Assembly: GCA_964057225.1 (NCBI GenBank)
Contig: OZ059898.1
Location: 5,394,001 to 5,458,000, forward strand
Source of the DNA: Auanema rhodensis
Taxonomy: Eukaryota; Nematoda; Chromadorea; Rhabditida; Rhabditidae
DNA: 64,000 bases
Direction: 5' to 3'
Shown: positions 23,927-36,811 of the stretch, one piece after another
How positions within the stretch are numbered: the stretch's first letter is position 1
Layout of the letters: each line of letters opens with the position of its first letter
Position numbers and translations under genes: made by a program
Notes under the pieces: generated by a model
What the model was told of the DNA's origin: nothing
Database searches by the model: none
What the model saw: only the letters and a program-made list of their open reading frames with translations

Positions 23927-24300
23927 GAAAAACTTTGTTTGAAAAGTGATTCGAAGAAAAAAATTGAAATCTGATAATTCTGAGAGCAATGATGAGTAAA
24001 ATTTATTTTGTTGTTTATCTAGTAGAGTAACTAAAATGAAATAAAATAAACAATTCATAGATGTTCAGATTGATTAAGATTCAATATATCAAAAAGAAGA
24101 AAAGATAATAAAAACATGTTTAGTTTAGTTCAACAAAAAAAAAATTTAACAAGGAAAATATAACGATGAAGCTATTTTTGTTGCCTTGTCTTGACAAATA
24201 TTCTTACGAACTGAAGACATTGAATATTTCTTGCAACATGTATATGTTAACACATTCTTTCATTTTAAAATATTCTGGTGACTACTGAACTTGAAGTTTC
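21531..24300. other. Very AT-rich desert segment, no gene seen
   Basis: Mostly A/T with TA runs. It contains one CACGTG E-box at 21643-21648 inside the word TTTCCACGTGAAG, repeated at 38.4 kb. No coding or RNA gene is supported. Confidence 0.5.
23803..23920. repeat. Two (TA)n microsatellites
   Basis: TA runs at about 23808-23838 and 23877-23920, separated by a short non-repeat spacer. The minus-strand open frame is Ile/Tyr repeat. Confidence 0.9.
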
Positions 24301-26100
24301 TTTTCCTTTCTTTCCTTTTCTTCCGTAAAAAAATTCAAAAGATCAGGTTTCCTGTTGTTTCAGCTGTCTAATCCTAGCAGCTCCAATACTCATCTTTGCA
24401 TCCACTATGCTCCTTCTACTACTACTACGCATCTTTATCTCCTTTTTTTGTTTTTTTTTTAAGTTTCGAGACAACACAGTAAGCCATACTCTTGAAAGCC
24501 GACAAACCGTGATAGGAAATGACAAGTTGTTATTTTTTATTTCATCTTTCTTTTTCTATTTTTTAGACGAATGCTCTCATCAATTTTTCTACTCATTCGC
24601 TTTCTCTCTATATCTTTTTTTCCTTTTGTTCTCCGATTTTTTCACTATCTCTCTATTTTTATATCTCTGTCTACCTCTCTACCTCTCAATCCATTTCTCT
24701 CTCTCTACCTCTATCTTTTTCTATCTTCGTCTATTCTATTGCTCTTGACATTTTCATTCGCTTTTTTGTAGATAACATTAGATATATTGATATGAATATA
24801 GAAATATTCTTTGTTTTCAACATCCGTACACCCTTTAGAGATCCAGTTCATCACCTTTTCTCCCACAACTTAGCTTTTGAATATTTCACTTAATATTATA
24901 TATACATATGTATGTATATATAATAAATTCATAAATTTTAATAAAAAAAAGAAAAGCTAGAGAAAAATGAAACAAAAATATATAAAAACGTACATGAAAA
25001 TACAATAAACTTTAAACTATAATCTAATTGGTTAGATTTTTGTGAGAAAGTATGCTGAAACTTCACTAGAAAGTGCTGTGAAGTGTTGTAAATTTCATCA
25101 ATGGAAATTGAGGAAATTCAGGAAATGAGTAGCCGTCAAATACATTCAAATCTTGAAATAAAGATAGTGAAAAGAGAGTATAAGTCTTTCTAGTTGACTT
25201 AACTGACATTCTCTTATCGAGACTCAATATAGAAAGCCGGCTACATGCATATTTATGAATAAGATATTACAATTGTGACAAATTCAGGTGTCCCTTTTAT
25301 TGAAAAAAAAATAGTTTTTTTTCTCAAACTATATCTTATATAGAAGAAAAAATAGAAATAATAAAGAAAAAACGTATGTAAGCCATATGAATGCCAGCAA
25401 TTCGAAGCATTCATCAATCAAATACATATGTATTTCTTTAAAAGAGAGAAAGAGAGAAAAGGAAAAATGAAAAATTTATTATAAAATTATAAGAAAACTT
25501 TTGGAAAAATATCTATACTACACACATAAGTTAGAAGCTTATAACTTTTTTTTAATATAATTCATATTAATTTTTATGATTTTCTTTTAATTATTGAATA
25601 AAATCAGTTGTTCAATGATTATTATCGAAAAGCAAATGATATTATGTTTGCATGAAAATTAATAAAAGAAAACTAATCATGTGACACAGTTACTCCATAT
25701 ACAAACTATTCTTATAACAGTCAAGTTTGTTCAGATAATCTATATGGAGAGATGGAAGGTGAGAGAGCATAGTAGTACTGTTTGAAATACGGATTAAAAA
25801 GTTCAAAATTCTTGTTTTTTGGTGTATAAACCAAATATGACATATTATTTCTGAATTAAAGAAGCAAATAATGTATGGAAAATGAAATTATTATTATAAG
25901 ATAATCAAACTGAACAAACTAAATGTAAAGTAATATCTTTATAGATCATATAATCATATAGTAGTATATTAATATATGTTTATTCATAATTAAAGTCAAA
26001 TAGGGGATATACAATGAATAGGTTGAATAAGTTAAAATTGAGAAAAATGTGCATGCCTTTGTGGCTTGTACATGAAACAAGAACGGATATAGGATGGGGC
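24301..26100. other. Pyrimidine-rich then AT-rich desert segment
   Basis: T/C-rich sequence on the plus strand at 24300-24735 explains the overlapping plus-strand open frames there. The remainder is AT-rich with short A/T runs. No gene is supported. Confidence 0.45.
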
Positions 26101-26129
26101 AACAATCAAGTTGATGGAGCTGCAACAGC

Positions 26130-26570
26130 TTAAGCATTGTGCATGGCTTGTGATCGGCTGCAAGTGGTCCTTTTCTTTTTCTCTATGTCTTTCTCTCTGT
26201 TTCTCATTCTGATGCTCTCTTGTTCCTCATATCTCTCTAGAATTTGCTCTTTTTCTATCAATGTCTACTTCTCCTCTATTCTTTCGCATATAACCACGTC
26301 CTCTCGTGTATGTGGATCGATAAGCCTAGAGGCTTCATCTTTCTAGGTCCTAAGGCCCCTCTGCGATCATGCCTGTTGTTGCTAGTGTTTGGTGCGCTTA
26401 GTGGTGATGCTGTCGGTGCCGCTACAACTACTGCAGCTCCTCTTCGTACTCTCTCTCTCTCTTCCTCTTATCTTGAACACTACATCCTGTCCTTTGAGTT
26501 ACTCTACTTCCACGTCTCGAGGGGTTATTCGGTTTTGAACTTGAGGTAGTAGAACTCGCGTTTTGATATC
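26130..26570. other. GC-richer island with open frames on both strands
   Basis: The plus strand is open at 26244-26549. The minus strand also has a stop-free frame from about 26575 to 26290 whose peptide is basic and Ser/Ala-rich (KRKRERVRRGAAVVVAAP), with a CTTAAG acceptor-like site at its start. Two AP-2-like words (GCCTAGAGGC at 26324-26333, CCTAAGG at 26349-26355) and a let-7-like 11-mer lie inside. Strand and function are unresolved. Confidence 0.25.
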
Positions 26571-26726
26571 TATGCTTAAGAAAGAAAAATGAGAAGAATG
26601 ATGTTTGTTAGCAGAATAGAACTCAAAACAGAAAACATACTAATTTTCAACATGCTCATATTTGGAAATATCTTTCATGGTCGTTAGGGAAAGAAGAAGA
26701 AGAGAAGAAAAGATTCGGATCAAATG

Positions 26727-26945
26727 GAGAGAAAGAGGGAAAGAGAGAACGAGAGAACGGAGAGAGAGAGAGAGAGAGGGAGAGAGAGAGAAAGAACGTA
26801 GAAGCTAGGGGGAGATACACAGAGCATGTATGTATGTACGTATGTATGCATATAGAGATAGATCAATGAATAGTTAGCAATACAGAGGACAGAAGAAATA
26901 TAGAAGTGAGAAAGAGAGAGGGAGACAAAAAGAGAGAAAGAGATA
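26727..26945 (+). repeat. GA tract with (ATGT)n segment
   Basis: GA repeats at 26727-26800 and 26908-26944 flank a short ATGT/ACGT tetranucleotide run at 26825-26850. Confidence 0.85.
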
Positions 26946-28250
26946 AAATACAATAATTATCCATTCTCTAACCTCCTAATTTTTCCTATTTTCTCTATAT
27001 TCACCTGTTTTCAGTTATATTGTGGCTTAATCAAATACATGACCTTTCGATTGATCGCTCACACATATGTATGTATACGTGACCTTATAATGTTGATTTA
27101 AAGTAGAAGCATGTTTAATTTTCTATTTTTGTAATTTATTTTCTATTTTATCTCATTTTCTTATTTCAAATATATTTCTATTTCCTTATTGTCTTTGATC
27201 TATGCTCAAGTTATATCCTTTTCTTAATCTTGCTTAACATACATTTTTGTTCTTCAATCTTCTGTACATTTAGTTTTGAACCGTTTGTGACCTTAAAAAA
27301 GCTTCATTCCCTTGAACGTTCATGATATATGCTTGAAGTAAGTGAAACAAATTGTTTTTTTCTAAGATTTACCACATTTTTTAATTTTTACTATGTATAA
27401 TATAAGTTTAAACAGCCTAAAAAATTATAATTAATCTTAAAATAATATCTCAAAAATTAAATTAAAAATTAAGAATATCATATCGTTCGATTGTTATAAA
27501 TATGAAAATTATGAAGATTTACAATAATTTTATAAAATTAATTATATTAATTACCCAAAATTATTTTTTTTCAAAGATTATTTAACTTGCATGAATTCAA
27601 AAAAAATATTTGATTGTTAGTTATTTAAAATATCTTAACTAGTTTCGAAGTTGCTCAAAAACAATGCTGAAAAAAATTGAAAGAGAATACGATATTCTCA
27701 ATTTATTAAAATTTATAAAACGGAATAGACTTTACCATATTTTCCCATTTAATTTTTATGAAAAAAACTAATTTTCATAAAAGTTTGAAACATTAAAATT
27801 TCTTTAATTAAAAAAGGAATGAATTTTCTAATTTAATTTAACATTTAACATCAACATTTGGTTTATAATCATTCTCTATCCCTTTACAATATTTTTTTTT
27901 GAAATCCCATTGTTTCTGATATCATATGGCTGGCTATATTACACGTATGATTCGAATTTCAGTACTATGAAAGTCGATAATAGCTTAATCACATGAAATA
28001 TAAAAAAATCATATGAATCATCTTTCTATAATTCTTTTTTTTGTAGTATGGTAAACACAAACGAATGATTAAGTCAGACACAGAACATTCAAATAATAGT
28101 TTGTTCCTTTATCTTATCATTAGATGCTTCTTGTATTCTTGTCTGTGAGTGTGCTACTATTACATACAAATTTGAATCAGTACTGCATACAACAATTGTA
28201 CCGGAAATGACATCACGGTATGGATTGAAATAAGCAGAAAGAAGAGGAAA
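26946..28250. other. Very AT-rich desert segment, no gene seen
   Basis: Low-complexity A/T sequence, strongest at 27380-27860. No feature is supported. Confidence 0.5.
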
Positions 28251-28254
28251 TGAA

Positions 28255-28360
28255 TGAAGGGAATAAAGAAGAACGAGAGAAAAAGAGAGAAAGAGAGAGA
28301 GCAAAAGAGGGAGAGAGAAAGAGGGAAAGAGAAAGAGAGAAAGAGAATAAAAAGAGAGAA
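28255..28360 (+). repeat. GA-rich purine tract
   Basis: Imperfect GA repeat. The Glu/Arg/Lys open frame through it is a repeat translation. Confidence 0.85.
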
Positions 28361-30286
28361 AAATATGTAGAAGTGATGATGAGTATCATAGATGAAAAAG
28401 AACTGTTGGACAGAGAAGAGAAAGGGAAGAGGACTAGGGAGTAGAGAAAGTATTGAGTTTGGATTGAAGGGACAACTTCACAGTATTTGCTGTGTTCGTC
28501 ATCTATCCCTTCTCTTTATCTTTCTCTGATTCTCTTATTTTATTATTATCTGTTAAACGTTTTCCCGCTATAGTTCCTTTACTACAACCTGCTATGTACC
28601 ATCCTATGCCTCATTCTGTCCTATCCAAACTATGCTTACTCTCACATTTCTCGTACTTCTTCTCTTTAATAGTACTTTCTCCAAATCATTTTTATTAACT
28701 ATAACATGTTAATTCAAAATAATATTTTATTCATTCACTGTTATATCCTTTGCTCATGCTTTTCATATTTCCTTTTGTATTGAGAACAAATTAAAAATTT
28801 TCGTTTTGCCTCACGTCCACTAGTCATGTTCACATCTATCTATCGACCAAACCCAAAATCTCTTGTTCTTTCTCTCCATTTCAACCGATCTCTCTAATTT
28901 TCATTCGCAGATTTTTTGCCATTTTGTGACTCTCGAGTTAATTTTCTCGTATTTCCTTTGTGACCTGTTGTTCTCAATAACATAAACAGCTGGTAAGAAT
29001 CTAATGTCAGTTCTATTCTATTATGCTTCGTTTTTTGTATTTATTTAAAAAAAAGTTTTATTATAGAATAGATTCATACAATTATTATAACAAACTTGTT
29101 ATAAATTTTATAGTTAAATACATATATATACTTTACTTATCTATGTATCTATACAAAAAGTTCAAAACTTTTTTTTTCTTTTCATTCTACAATGGATTTA
29201 GTATTATAATTTATTTTATCAATAGATTATTGTACGAAGAGCGTGAAGTACACATACATCATATGAATAGGGAAACAGATGGGAGGACGGGAGTGGGAGG
29301 GGCACGTGCTTCATATGCAACAAACGCCTCAAGGCTCATTATCATTTCAACAAATCAAATTTACCAAAATCTGAAAAAGCTTATCTGATTTTGAAATGAC
29401 CTTCTTCATGTTTTCTATTACCTAAGATATTTACTTGAAAATATAGTAGAAATTTTTTTTTCTTCATATAAACTAAAAAATTAGATTGAAAATTGATCAA
29501 TGATACCATTTTATATATAAATTGTCTGATTATTTGTATTTTTTCTAATGTAAAAAACGCATCTTATCACAAAAATTGTTTCGCTGTTTGCCTTCTTTTG
29601 ATGAAAAAGGCATAATTACTTCACAATACTTGGAAAGTTAATACTATTATTCATATAGTTAACATAATTTAAATTAATTTTCATTCTTCTCTTCATATTT
29701 GAATGTTTTTTTATTTCTTTTTCATTAAAATTTTTTTAAAAACTTATAATGTTTAAGAGGTTTTATATTATTATCTCAGATTAAATCATCTTATTCATAT
29801 CAATACACTATTATTAATTTTATTCCAATATAAAAGCTTTTATTTTTATTTTTTCCTTAAAAAAACGAAGTACTTCTCACTTATATTCGCATGAAATTAA
29901 AGTTATTACTTTCTTTCATCGTTTCTATCGTCCTTCACTTCATAATAATGACTTCATGCTCGACTTCTTCATTTCAATTCGCCGTTCAAAAACTATTTTT
30001 ATCGGAGATTTTCATTATATATAATACACATGTATTTAGTTTTATTAACAATAGAAAACTATTATTTGTTACTGTTCTAGCTTGTTATTCTCGAAATTGC
30101 TATTGTTGTTTTCATAACATTTCAATTTTTAACCTATAAATATAAAAATATCTTCCTTCTTCTTCCTTCAAAGATTTGTTTTTAGATTTGATCAACTTTT
30201 ACTTATCTATTTTTATATTTTTCATATAGTTAACAATAGGTATATATATATATTAAATTATTATTGATGTTCAAATCAATTATAGA
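28361..30286. promoter_or_regulatory. Esterase upstream region
   Basis: AT-rich DNA with a small GC-richer patch at 29265-29340 that holds a CACGTG E-box (29303-29308) and GCCTCAAGGC (29326-29335). CTTATCT at 30202-30208 (AGATAAG on the other strand) lies about 80 bp before the esterase start and fits a gut-type GATA site. An acceptor, AATTATAG at 30285, precedes the ATG by one base and is probably the spliced-leader site. Confidence 0.4.
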
Positions 30287-32665
30287 ATGGGAAATATTGT
30301 ACCATCATTCTCTGAAGCTTGTCCTGAGTCACGACAAGTTAATACCAAGTATGGTCCGATTATGGGACGTCGACTAATACATGATGGCGAAAAAATGGTC
30401 AGTAAGAAAGCTGTTTTCAATTTCAAAATGGCGATTTTCTATCTTTTCAAGAAAAAACTGTGAAATTTAAAATATTTTTAGGTTGATGCCTTTCAAGGAA
30501 TTCCATATGCAGCTCCTCCAATTGGCGATTTACGATTCAGGGTAAGCAAAAATAGAATATAAATAAGATAATTTGAAACTAAGAGTTGTATACTGAATTT
30601 TTAATTATGAGAAATGTAAATAATTAACTTTAATTCCAGCGCCCTCGTCCTCCCGAGCCATGGACAGCCGTGAAAGAAACTAAAGCTTTTGGTGCGCGAA
30701 GCATTCAAAAAGATTTCATACCATTAAGTCGTCTGAAGGTCAATATAGACATAATAATGAACTTTCACCAACAATTATAATTATTTCCAGTTGGGACCAA
30801 CATCAGAGGATTGTTTAACGTTGAATGTATTCACTCCGGTATGGAACCCAACAATATCATCAGGATTTCCGGTTCTTGTATATATTCACGGTGGAGGATT
30901 TGTTATGGACAGTTGTGTTAAATATGGAGATATTGGAATATGCAAAAATATGGTTTATATAAAATATAATTTATTAATTATAATTAATCTAAATTAGGTA
31001 ATGAAAGATATGGTTGTTGTAACTATTCAATATCGGCTGGGATATCTTGGCTTCTTTACTACTGGAGATGATGTATGTCCAGGAAACAATGCTTTATGGG
31101 ATATGAAATTAGCGCTTGAGTGGGTTAAAGTAAGTTGTTATTGTAAAAATTAATAAATTTTATTGATTTGTTATAGGAAAATATTGAAGCTTTTAGTGGA
31201 GATCCTGGTAATATTACTATCATGGGTCAGAGTGCTGGAGGCGATTTTGTAGATCTTCTCTCATTATCGCCAGAAACAAGAGGTATAAAATAAAATTATT
31301 TTTTATATATTTTTTTTTTATTCTAATTAAATTATAAATTTTACTCAGCTATTTTGTTTCAGACCTGTTTCATAAAGTCATTCCTATGGCTGGTAATGCT
31401 AGCGCTGACTGGTCTTTGTGTACATTCGCTTCTGAAACTTGCCGCAAATTTGCTGCCAAGCATGGTGTGCTAAACTATTATGACTCTGAAAAAGTAGAAA
31501 AATCAAATGAATATGATTTTCAAAAAGAATTATTTTAGTTTCTCGACGAACTACGTAAATTACCTGCTAATACATTTGGTTTAACAATGGAGTTAAGTGA
31601 TGATTGGGTACCCCCGGTTGGACCTCGCCTAGATGGCTACTTCTTTCCAAAACCTGTATGTTTTATTCTGAAACCTTTGATGAACATAAGATAAGAAAAA
31701 TATTATTAAATTCTTGCAATGTTTTAGCTTGATGAACTTAGAAAAGAAGCTCCTAAGAAACCACGTATGGTGGGATGTTGTCGATCAGAAGGAATATTTT
31801 TCCGTAAGGCTTTCATTAAACTTTATAATAATTATTTATTATGATTAATAGTATTAACTGCAACTCATATTGGATTAAATCGATTGGAAGATTTAGTTGG
31901 AGAAATCATAGCTGAAAAAGATTTTCCTGAAGATTTTAAACAACGCAGAAAAGAATATCTAGATAAAATCGTTAAGATAGATAACAGAACAAATCTAACC
32001 CAAGATGAGATTAAAAGAGCTGTAGGAGAGGTATTTCTTATAAACAAAATATGAGAAAATAACAACTTTTTTAGGGATATGGTGATCGTTTTTTGAATGT
32101 AGCTTGTCAAAAATCAGTGGTTCAATGGCTAGAACAAGGATCTCCTGTATATTTTTACTCATATGACTATTATAATCCAAAAATGTGGGGTGTTATTGGA
32201 TTAAAAATGCCATATAAAGGTAAAATATAATATTTTATTATAATTATTATAAATGTTAACATTAGATTCAACTCATTGTACTGAGATAGCATTCTTGTTC
32301 GCTGTTGGTTTGGTCTCAAATTTTGACTATACTGCTGATGATATGAAAATGCTGGATATGACAACTACTTTATGGACTAATTTCTGCAAATATGGGTAAT
32401 AAATTGAAATATTTAGAAATTGCAAGAAAACATATATTTCAGGGATCCAAACGGAGTAGAAGGTTCTATTCTTGGAGATGAGAAATGGCTTCCAGCCACA
32501 TTAGAACATCCTCAACGTCATTTGGAAATTAATTTACAAAGCAAAATGAATGAAACATATAAGGTATAAATTAAAAAATTTATTGTTTGTAAACAAAAAT
32601 TTTAGAATGGAAGACCAATGCTTTTACTTAGCTATGAGGGACAAAAGAAAAATGCCATTGAATGA
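30287..32665 (+). CDS. Type-B carboxylesterase, cytosolic-type
   Basis: Alpha/beta-hydrolase that should cleave carboxyl esters through a catalytic triad. Exons: 30287-30397, 30482-30541, 30640-30738, 30791-30952, 30998-31129, 31177-31282, 31363-31493, 31539-31655, 31728-31803, 31852-32030, 32075-32219, 32266-32395, 32443-32563, 32606-32665; 542 aa, all in phase, introns about 44-98 bp. Signature elements in order: [16 protein letters not shown] (41-56), EDCLTLNV (96-103), oxyanion loop YIHGGGF (121-127), nucleophile elbow GQSAGG with Ser207, Glu327 in VGCCRSEG, and His443 in DSTHCTEI. The triad is intact, so this is an enzyme and not a neuroligin-like adhesion protein. There is no signal peptide and no C-terminal membrane segment; the N-terminus is MGNIVPSF, with glycine at position 2 but a poor myristoylation context. 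Substrate is unknown. Nematodes have many such paralogues, so no symbol is given. Confidence 0.95.
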
Positions 32666-33126
32666 TTTTGCCATAATAAACTTTAGAATACATATACTAT
32701 ACATATGTATTTCTAATTTCTCATAATATACATAGTCAAATAACGTGTTTTATATATCAAATTTATATATATTATATATATACTATATATATACTATATA
32801 TGTATTTATATTTTTATTTAAAATTTATATTTATGTGCTATTTTAGGTACAAAGAAAACTGTAAAAATCATTTTTTTCCCTTTCCAAAAATCTTTCCTTT
32901 AGAGCCATGGCAATTTATTCTCATTTTTATTTTTTTTTAATTCCAATTATTATTATTATTATATAAATCTCTCTATACATATGCTTTTAATTTATCATTT
33001 ATTATTGTGTATTATGCTAATCATATCTCTAAATAAACTTTTTAAAAGCTTTTTTATTTTTTGTTTTTGTTTTACAAATTTATAAAATATAAAGAAAATA
33101 TATAAATATGAAATTAATGTATTTCA
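32666..33126. other. Convergent 3' region with opposed poly(A) signals
   Basis: Holds the esterase 3' UTR, with AATAAA at 33032-33037 on the plus strand. A minus-strand AATAAA at 33053-33058 lies about 70 nt past the stop of the small minus-strand ORF. A TA run lies at about 32758-32800. The tail-to-tail signals support transcription from both sides. Confidence 0.5.
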
Positions 33127-33372
33127 TTAATTCTCATTTGTAGAATCTGAAGTATCTAAAGGAACATGTGTAGTTGGTAGTATATGAACCAATTTATCTA
33201 TACTCAGCTCATGTGGAATTGGAAGATTCGTCGAATTATATTCCAAGTTTTCATCATTTTTCCGTATATATTGATTACTTTTTTCTTGTGTTGTTGGATT
33301 GGATGAAGATACAAGTTGGGAATATTGAAGTAGAGCAGCAGCATCAAGATGATGTGTCCATTCATCAGCCAT
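33127..33372 (-). CDS. Small hypothetical protein (81 aa)
   Basis: A single open exon from ATG (CACT before the start) to TAA encodes a hydrophilic, mildly acidic 81-residue protein starting MADEWTHHLDAAALLQYSQL. It has no signal peptide, membrane segment or recognisable domain; the middle is rich in Asn, Ser and Thr. Support: ATG at the first position of the open frame's good part, a balanced amino-acid mix unlike the repeat translations nearby, and a minus-strand poly(A) signal about 70 nt downstream. Against: an ORF this long can arise by chance in this composition, and no homologue is known to me. It could also be the terminal exon of a gene with upstream non-coding exons. Confidence 0.42.
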   Translation of the reverse strand: MADEWTHHLDAAALLQYSQLVSSSNPTTQEKSNQYIRKNDENLEYNSTNLPIPHELSIDKLVHILPTTHVPLDTSDSTNEN

Positions 33373-36300
33373 AGTGAAGGTTTTTGGATTAGAGGATAAT
33401 TTTTATCTAAATTTATTTAATAATAATATTAATATAAATTACATAAATATATAATATAATATATATTTATATATAAAATTAAAAAAAAAAAAACAGAAAA
33501 AAGAAATACTATAATTGTTTTTATATATGAAATGTGTATGGTCTATTATACCATCATAACATTTGAACTAATATTGATAAGAGGAAATGTTTTATCAATA
33601 TAATAAATGATATTAACAGATAATATTTCTTGATATTTTGGAAATTAGTATACATATTTTAAAAATATTCATTTAATTGAAAATAATTTACTATATTATA
33701 CTTAAAAACTTGAAAATAATAATATAGTATAAGAAAATAATTTATGAAAATATATATACATATATAATAGTAAAGATATTTTGAAATTAAAAAAGATGAA
33801 TGAACTAATGAACTACATAATCGTAGATTTTATATTTTGTAAGAAATTAGTTAATATTTCAGATGTTTTCATCATTAACTGTTCATTTTAAAATTAATTT
33901 CATTTCTCCCTTTTTCTCATTTTTTATATTGTTTATGATTCATTTTTCTGATTTAAAAATTTAATCGAAGAAAGTTATTTTATATAATGAAGTATATTAT
34001 ATTTTTATATATTAATATATGAATATATAGGTAAAAGCTTAGGAAACATTATTATCAATTTTAGAAACATGAGTCAGATGTGAAGTAATGTGCAAAAGCT
34101 TCCATGAACTTGAATTTTTTGATAAACGTTAGTCACCTGCTGTGATTTTTGTTTCATAGTCATCTCTTTTCACATAAACGCTGTTCCATATTGAATGCAA
34201 TGATATATTCAAATAATTTTTATTACTTTCTATTCTAAATCTTCTAAATTTCAGTCAGAAAATAATGATGTTGTGGTTTTTGATGATGTTGGATTAAAAA
34301 GATTTGTTCCAATGATGTACATATTTTTAGTTTTTTCTTTCTTTTTCAAATATATGTAAAGACTATTTTAATTCAAAAAAAAAAAAGAAAAGAAAAGAAA
34401 ATTTGGTAAATTAAGGTTTTGTGTTGATGAAGATATGCTATTCCTCATCAACTTGGTTTGAATGATAAACTGACAGATGCAAACAATACAAAATGGTAAT
34501 TGGGGTTAGGAAGAAGAAGAAAAAGAAGAAAATAAATTTGTATTTATAAATGAAACATAGAAAAATTAAAAATTAAAAGTATAATTCATAGCTTTTTACT
34601 TATTTTATTTTAATTTTTCAAATAAAATATGTACATGTATGTATGCACATGATATGATATCATCCCTCTCATAAGCATTACATGTATTCCACCTACTTCA
34701 TCTTTTTTTTGTCATTTCATTCAATTTCTGAATGATTTGATCCTTGAAAAAAGATCATTATTGAAATTTAATGTTAATATTTTTACATAATTTTCTGTTG
34801 TAACGTCCAAATTTCAAATGAATTTTCTTGTCATTAATATTTGATTTCTAAAAATTGTTGCAAAAATGTTCTAATGATTTGACTCATCTATCCATTTAAA
34901 ACTTCTTTGAAATTTCAATATTTCATTCAAAATATTTTAAATTTTAAACTTATTCGGTTTAATATCAATATTAGATCAATAGAGTTAGTTATAAAAAGAG
35001 ATGAATTGGAGAAAGAATTGGGTCTATCAATAGCTAGACTGTGCAGGAGGTCTGTTTCACTATACTTCTCTAATCCGTTCATTTTTAGTTTGAAGCAACA
35101 TATGAGCTCAATATAACTTCAAATAATATTTATAATTTAACTATTTCATATTTTAATTTTTTTAATTTTCTTTACTTTTAACCAAAAAAAATTGTTTTCA
35201 AATCGGATGACATCCACTAATCATTGCCAACATTGGCGAAGAAAATCAGTGGATGCCGTGATCCTATCAAATAAGAGCATGGAGATTGTGAAGAAGATGT
35301 TTTTCCTAAAATAGTCAATCATCAAAACTGAAAAGGTTTAATCCTTCCATTAATAAAACAAATAAATGAATATATGATTAAGAAAATCTTTATAAAGCAG
35401 TTCAAATTATAATCCTGTCATATTATTAATGACCACAAAGCAAAATTATTTCCTTTTTTCTCCTTTAACTATGTGTTTTGAGCATTTTTAGCTAGTATGA
35501 ATGAAGAATCAGATGTGGGAAAATTAAAAACTCTTCTCCAATTCACTTAAAATTACATATTTTCAATGAATGAAGATTTTTTTCTTTATATAGAATATGT
35601 ATTTACAAAAAATTCTGTTATATTAAAGAGAAATGGAAGTAAATTCATTCATTCTTTCGTTTCAATTCATTCTCAAGAAACATCATCTCAATGTATTTAT
35701 CTATGGTTGTAGCTTTTGCAAGTTGCATTGATTCACAAGCTGAACTAATCTTTTCGAACTAATTGAACTTGATATAAACTTAGTACAACCTTTTACTTCA
35801 ACATAGTTTCCCCATCATCTTATTCTTTCAATTTTTATATTCTTATTAAGAGAATATATATTGTTCATAACTAAAACTTCAAATATGTAAATATGATGAG
35901 AGCTTAAGCATACTTGAACAAAGGAAAATATTTAAAAGATGATGAAAAAACTAAAATTATTTATTCTTCTACATTGTAATTATTTTTCTTCCCGTCATCT
36001 TTTTTTTTTCTTATTGAGCTGTAAAGATTCTTCTTCAATTTAAAGTTTATCTTATTCCAAAAAAGAGAAGAAAAGAAAAGGACAAAAAATTGCAGACAAG
36101 TTCCTTGTACAAAGCTAATGAGGATTATTCAGAATCAAAAAAAGTTTTAAGAATCTTTCAACTTTTACTTCAAAAGTCTATTTCTTTCTTCTTCTCTCTT
36201 TTTTTTTGTTGAAAAAATAGAAAAACAAAATAGTAAATACTAAATACAAATAAACTTTTTTTTCTTGCTGATTCAACTTTCAACTTATTTCGTTTTTTGA

Positions 36301-36750
36301 TATAAAAATAACAAAATCTAATCGAAGGATTTTATCTGTTAGCATATCTGTTATTCATATGCTTATACGACTAGTTCTACGACGAGTATTTCAGGTCTGC
36401 TTGTTGTTTTCTTGATCATCATTCTCCTATTTTTGGTTTAAGCATTTGTGTGTATGTATGTGGCTCTATTCATGTACTAGCTACATACGAGATGGAACTA
36501 TTAGAAACCAATTTTTTTAACGGCCAATCTCTTTGTCTTCAATGTTTCATTCTGAACATTAATTTTCTTTTTTTTATTGTAATTTGAAAATTATATAAAT
36601 ATATTTGATTATTAGAAATATATTAACTTCAAGTTTTTACTTTTTTTAGTTCAAACTCGTTTTCATATCTTGGATAAAGTTGGAACTAAAATAACAAAGT
36701 TGATAACATTATTGTATTGAAAACGCAATTTAATTTTCCCAGACTTTCAT
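33373..36750. other. T-rich desert segment, no established gene
   Basis: The plus strand is T-rich. Several short exon-like open stretches follow acceptor-like AGs (34251 onward, ATG at 35207, 35491 onward), but they do not chain in phase with good splice sites. Nothing here is established. Confidence 0.35.
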
Positions 36751-36756
36751 ATACAT

Positions 36757-36811
36757 ATATGTATTTATATATATATATATATACATATATATCTATATAT
36801 ATATATATATT
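36757..36811. repeat. (TA)n microsatellite cluster
   Basis: Interrupted TA dinucleotide runs with TACA and TATC variants. Confidence 0.85.

Noticed and set aside
32758-32800. TA inverted repeats after the esterase as a terminator or transposon end
   Set aside because: Simple TA dinucleotide repeat; no target-site duplication or internal gene.
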